Below, one piece after another: positions 4,883-5,926 of a stretch of 5,926 nucleotides of DNA; positions within the stretch are counted from its first letter, which is position 1; each line of letters opens with the position of its first letter. Made by a program: the position numbers and the translations under genes. The notes below the pieces were generated by a model. It was not told the origin of the DNA. It did no database searches and was given only the letters and a program-made list of their open reading frames with translations. Source of the stretch: a bacterium (GTDB lineage Bacteria; Oederibacteriota; Muellerivitia; Muellerivitales; Muellerivitaceae); contig JAICXI010000130.1 in the NCBI GenBank assembly GCA_025980505.1, forward strand, positions 1-5,926, in the 5' to 3' direction.

Positions 4883-5680
4883 ATGAAACAGTCCCGTTTG
4901 CTCACCTTATTGGGTCTTGGTTTAGGCATGGGTGCCCCTTTTGGGATATTGGCCTTGCGGTTCCTCCTTCACGCCCACTCCCTATCCGTGATGGACTACA
5001 TTCCCCGGGAATGGGCGGCTTTCCCCTTTTTCTATTGGTACATGTTGGTCGGTACTTGTTTTGTTTTCGCCCTTTTTGGTTTTTGGGTGGGCCGCGAGGA
5101 TGACCGGCTTATTGAGAAGGACCGTGCGCTTTCCAAGGAGGTTTTGACCGATCCCTTGACCGGCCTGGGCAACCACCGTTTCCTGCACGACACCTTCAAA
5201 ATCGAGTTCCGCAAGCACCTGGACAGCCGCCAACCCATCTCCTGTCTCATGATGGACCTGGATTTTTTCAAGCGGATCAACGACGCCCACGGCCATCCCT
5301 TCGGGGATATGGTTTTGAGGATTTTCTCGCGCATCATCGAGAATTCCATCCGTCGAGGCGACATCGCCACCCGCTACGGTGGGGAGGAATTCCTGTGCAT
5401 CCTTCCCAATTGCGGGGAGAAAGAGGCGAAAACGGTGGCCGAACGCATCCGCCGGGAGACGGAAAAACAAGTCTTCCGGAACGGGCCCTATGACGCGAAA
5501 ATAACCGTCAGTATAGGGATCGTGACCAACGACGATCCCCTGGAAACCAACTATCATGTGATGATCGACTCGGCCGACAAAAACCTCTACGAGGCAAAAC
5601 TTCGGGGCCGCAACCAGGTATTCCAAACGACGATTCCCGGCGTCCCCAACGCCTTCCATCCGCAGAAGCCGGCGGCATAA
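4883..5680 (+). CDS. Membrane diguanylate cyclase (GGEEF), closest paralogue of the degenerate protein
   Basis: 265 residues; the ATG is preceded by AGGAAGAGG (4868-4876) with a 6-nt spacer. It should synthesise c-di-GMP at the inner membrane. The N-terminus has two helices (about 6-30 and 47-70) with Glu43-Trp44 in the loop between them. The GGDEF domain (about 86-250) carries TDPLTGLGNHRF, metal Asp125 in DLDFFKRIND, Asn133, Asp142 in GHPFGD, GGEEF at 166-170, and LYEAKLRGRN with Lys239 and Arg243, so the active site is complete. The I-site Arg157-xx-Asp160 is spaced correctly for product inhibition. It shares with the degenerate paralogue the FFYWYML block of helix 2, ETNYxxMID near the C-terminus and a PNA-containing tail, none of which is in the minus-strand cyclase; these two are therefore sister copies. 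It has a long upstream region to itself and is probably monocistronic. Confidence 0.95.
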   Translation: MKQSRLLTLLGLGLGMGAPFGILALRFLLHAHSLSVMDYIPREWAAFPFFYWYMLVGTCFVFALFGFWVGREDDRLIEKDRALSKEVLTDPLTGLGNHRFLHDTFKIEFRKHLDSRQPISCLMMDLDFFKRINDAHGHPFGDMVLRIFSRIIENSIRRGDIATRYGGEEFLCILPNCGEKEAKTVAERIRRETEKQVFRNGPYDAKITVSIGIVTNDDPLETNYHVMIDSADKNLYEAKLRGRNQVFQTTIPGVPNAFHPQKPAA

Positions 5681-5726
5681 AAGTCTTGATTTGAAATGAT
5701 ATCCGCCACCTCCCACTTGACGGCCT

Positions 5727-5742
5727 CAAAAACCGATTTTTG
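5727..5742. repeat. AT-rich hairpin after the second cyclase
   Basis: CAAAAA-CCGA-TTTTTG is a perfect 6-bp dyad 46 bp after the cyclase stop. The downstream arm ends in T5, but the stem is nearly all A-U, so it would be a weak intrinsic terminator at best. Confidence 0.3.
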
Positions 5743-5847
5743 GACCAGGACGCCTCCCCTACCGAGAGGGGCCGGATTTTAGGGGTTATCGCCGGAAACC
5801 CAACCTCCAAAACAAATGCTTCCTTGCTTGTTTGTTTATTCCTTTAG

Positions 5848-5866
5848 GCCCGCAACACGGGCTTTT
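5848..5866 (+). terminator. Candidate intrinsic terminator
   Basis: GCCCG-CAACA-CGGGC followed directly by TTTT has the form of a Rho-independent terminator; A46-U64 and G47-U63 (last two digits of the positions) could extend the stem. It lies about 170 bp past the cyclase stop. The T-tract is short, then TTTCTT recurs 13 bases on. A gene entering from the right on the minus strand could also use the stem, but there it lacks a T-tract. Confidence 0.45.
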
Positions 5867-5926
5867 AAGCCTCCTTTCTTGCGCCTGGGACCAGCCTCAA
5901 GTACAAGCTTTTTTTGCCGTTAGAAG

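Larger units (their letters stand above)
5681..5926. other. Gene-free tail of the window
   Basis: No coding frame is supported. Besides the two hairpins listed separately there is a dyad CCCCT-ACCGAG-AGGGG at 5756-5771, and an imperfect dyad at about 5880-5900 centred on CTGG-GA-CCAG and followed by T7 near 5910. The stacking of several weak hairpins suggests a transcription-termination zone. Confidence 0.45.

Noticed and set aside
4982..5716. Minus-strand frame of 244 codons
   Set aside because: Antisense to the second cyclase; no domain signal.

Overview
The window looks like chromosomal DNA from a moderately GC-rich Gram-negative-type bacterium. It carries short two-helix inner-membrane signalling proteins, good AGGAGG-like ribosome binding sites, a hybrid of signal-transduction families, and an intergenic repeat containing the widespread motif whose spurious translation reads PSPRPSPLEGEG. 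I cannot name the genus. No rRNA, tRNA, CRISPR array or transposase gene is visible.

Layout from left to right. (1) 1-1012, minus: the N-terminal 337 residues of a soluble PAS-histidine kinase; its 3' end lies outside the window. (2) 1013-1552: gene-free. The first part holds the kinase promoter and a palindrome in its leader. The second part (1291-1552) is a repeat element bounded by 46-bp inverted repeats (41 of 46 identical) with palindromes inside. (3) 1553-2059, minus: a stand-alone cyclic-nucleotide-binding-like (Crp/Fnr sensor) domain without a DNA-binding domain; its stop codon touches the repeat element. (4) 2216-2719, plus: a stand-alone hemerythrin (HHE) protein, divergent from gene 3 across a gap with a Crp-type palindrome. 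(5) 2814-3566, plus: a membrane-anchored GGDEF protein with a destroyed active site but an intact RxxD inhibitory-site motif. (6) 3577-4353, minus: an intact membrane diguanylate cyclase (GGEEF), convergent with gene 5. (7) 4354-4882: long gene-free gap with a perfect 14-bp palindrome. (8) 4883-5680, plus: a second intact membrane diguanylate cyclase, closest to gene 5. (9) 5681-5926: gene-free tail with hairpins, one of them terminator-like.

The unifying theme is sensing coupled to cyclic di-GMP. Three paralogous membrane GGDEF proteins share the same gapless N-terminal module of about 74 residues: helix, short periplasmic loop with an invariant Glu-Trp, helix. Two should make c-di-GMP. The third cannot, but keeps the c-di-GMP-binding I-site and is the best candidate for a receptor. 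A diiron hemerythrin (oxygen, nitric oxide or redox) and a Crp-like sensor domain lie next to it, and Crp/Fnr-type palindromes lie in the two gaps flanking the hemerythrin gene. A model in which oxygen or redox state is read by the hemerythrin and converted to c-di-GMP output is inference only; co-location is the sole direct support.
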